Assembly (NCBI GenBank): GCA_022592445.1 | Contig: JABYQR010000133.1 | Location: forward strand, 46,734 to 110,733 | DNA length: 64,000 bases | Direction: 5' to 3' | From: Cytidiella melzeri | Lineage: Eukaryota > Basidiomycota > Agaricomycetes > Polyporales > Irpicaceae | Part shown: positions 62,746-64,000 of the stretch, piece by piece | How positions within the stretch are numbered: position 1 is the stretch's first letter | How the letters are laid out: each line of letters opens with the position of its first letter | Program-made: the position numbers and the translations under genes | The notes under the pieces: generated by a model | The model's input: the letters and a program-made list of their open reading frames with translations, nothing else | Databases searched by the model: none | Told to the model about the DNA's origin: nothing

Positions 62746-63636
62746 GGGACTGTCATGGATGGCCTGACTAGCCCTTAATTTTCGCAATTTACCTCTTGTT
62801 TTTATCTGTAAAACTCCGGGCTACAACCTAGTTTCAATTCTCTCTGCATAAACTCCTTTGCACGTCTATTAAGCGCCCGTATCACGTGGCTTAGACGCTC
62901 CACACGGTCACATTACTTGCTACTACGTCACACTGGCATGTGACTTAGCTTAAGTAAGACCACATGGCTACAGACACATGGCTCAGCCCATAGCTAGGGT
63001 TTGATGTCATAAATGACGTCCACATGGGCTCCTTATTGTTCTTTCCCTATTGTTCTCTTTATGGAAGGATGTTCTCACAGGTGTGGGAATGGAATACAAT
63101 AGTTGGTCTCCTTTTAGATAGATTCTCTCACGGGTAGAGTTCTTGGCAAGGACTAGACAATAGCTATTGTTCTCCTTTAGGTAGTTCTTTTGTTCTTCGT
63201 TCACACGGCTTCTTGCAAAGCCTGCCCTCAACATGGTCTGTGCGCAGGTCCCTGAAGTCTATATATACTGCTGCATGTACGCTCCTAGCCCCCATCTCGA
63301 CCTCTTGGTCTTTACTGGGCTAGGTAAGCAAATCCCCTCTGTACTACATAGCTGGTAGTCAGAATACTAACTTGGTCTTTACTGGGCTAGATTTCTGAAT
63401 AAGTTTGATAGCTGGTGAACGCATTGTGCTTCACGCCTGCCACCACCTCCTCGTCGTCATCCACATCGTGTCCCTGTTTGTCACGTCGAGCCCTGTCTCC
63501 GTGTCATTAGGTCGAGATCGTTGTGTAAACCCTGGGTCCCCATTCCCACCGTTTAAAAAAGTTTATTCCTGTTTGACGAGTACGTCTCCGGTCTTTTCAT
63601 ACCGTTGAGCTACTACTTACGTCGTCCGTTTCTACC
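62746..63636 (+). repeat. LTR-like leader of the right-edge element
   Basis: Possible LTR start TGTCATGG at 62746 (inferred only). A TATATATA box lies near 63260. A perfect 20-bp direct repeat (CTTGGTCTTTACTGGG plus CTAG) occupies 63304-63323 and 63371-63390. The first copy is followed by a GTAAGC donor-like site, and a CAG acceptor at 63636 precedes the VPKD frame, so a leader intron of about 313 bp is possible. The left-edge leader has the same doubled CTGGTCTTTA motif and acceptor context. Confidence 0.4.
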
Positions 63637-64000
63637 CCCTGCGTTGTTCAGTGCCTAAGGACACGTGCACCCGTTTTTCCAAGGACCTCTCTACGAACGA
63701 GCCTCAGCTCAAGAGGTGCCTCCCCCCATCTTTCCTCGACGCTCTCGCTGCCAAGCGTACGAGCGGTCAACCTCATTGCTGGTCTGACAAAGACCTGGTC
63801 ACCGTCGCGAAGTACGTGTCCAAGAAGCCGCCTGTCAAAGGCATCACCCTCACCGTCCCCTCTTACGAGGAAAACCAACAACTCCGCGCTTCTGCCAGAG
63901 CATACGGAGAACGCGCCGCTGAAGAACGTGCTCGCACTCTAGCTGAGCAGCGAACCCACAAGCCAACTCTCTCGGAGCGGCTCGCCAAACTTCCTCCGCC
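63637..64000 (+). CDS. VPKD-family protein, partial at right edge
   Basis: The frame behind the acceptor at 63636 reads VPKDTCTRFSKDLSTNE, then LPPSFLDALAAKRTSGQPHC, WSDKDLVTVAKYVSKKPPVK, YEENQQLRASARAYGERAAE and ERARTLAEQRTHKPTLSERL, and is still open at the window end. Motifs and order match the frame at 1-597: IPESF/LPPSF, TEKDLEAIVSYVSRRP/SDKDLVTVAKYVSKKP, ERAQTLAERIEKPSLKDR/ERARTLAEQRTHKPTLSER. No stop is visible in this copy. The family is unknown to me; an LTR-element gag-type protein is my best guess given the leader. Confidence 0.55.

Overview
The window looks like a basidiomycete, probably Agaricomycete, nuclear chromosome. Genes carry many short GT-AG introns of about 50-70 bp, there are FunK1-type fungal protein kinases and a DUF6589 gene (both expanded in mushroom-forming fungi), and there are fungal single-copy genes (Sds23-type CBS protein, Gyp8-type TBC protein, fungal perilipin, Vps39/Vps3-like subunit). 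All assignments come from reading the translated sequence; no database search was run.

Layout. 1-1229: left edge, a frameshifted open frame of an unnamed family (here 'VPKD') with an LTR-like leader, on the minus strand. 1230-15510: a non-LTR (LINE) retrotransposon on the plus strand, interrupted by two full Ty1/copia elements (3153-8410 and 8461-13645), each with perfect 5-bp target duplications; the LINE frame closes exactly across both. 15511-26146: a duplicated block. A complete DAL5-type MFS transporter (24321-26146) has two 3'-fragment copies at 15.7-16.7 and 20.8-21.7 kb, each beside a FunK1 kinase copy (one apparently complete at 17273-19994, one decayed at 22.2-23.6 kb). 27755-28940: perilipin. 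29828-32358: another FunK1 kinase. 32629-42618: conserved gene island (Vps39/Vps3-like lacking its N-terminal domain, F-box protein, Sds23-like, Gyp8-like). 42765-49511: a Tc1/mariner transposon whose transposase is split by a third copia element (43176-48314). 49530-57889: a Ty3/gypsy chromovirus with 725-bp LTRs, decayed gag, and two extra open frames between the 5' LTR and gag. 59619-62323: a DUF6589 gene with two stops and a frameshift. 62746-64000: LTR-like leader and another VPKD member running off the right edge.

How it fits together. About two thirds of the window is mobile DNA in nested layers, and the layers can be ordered from target duplications and LTR identity: LINE before its two copia guests, Tc1 before its copia guest, gypsy next to the Tc1. 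The host genes form a compact island between the two nests. The three copia elements have unrelated LTRs but the same primer-binding site, matching the inside of initiator tRNA-Met. The most novel material is the VPKD family at both window edges and the comparable extra 5' frames in the gypsy element, which together suggest a group of gypsy-like elements with an uncharacterised protein encoded ahead of canonical gag.
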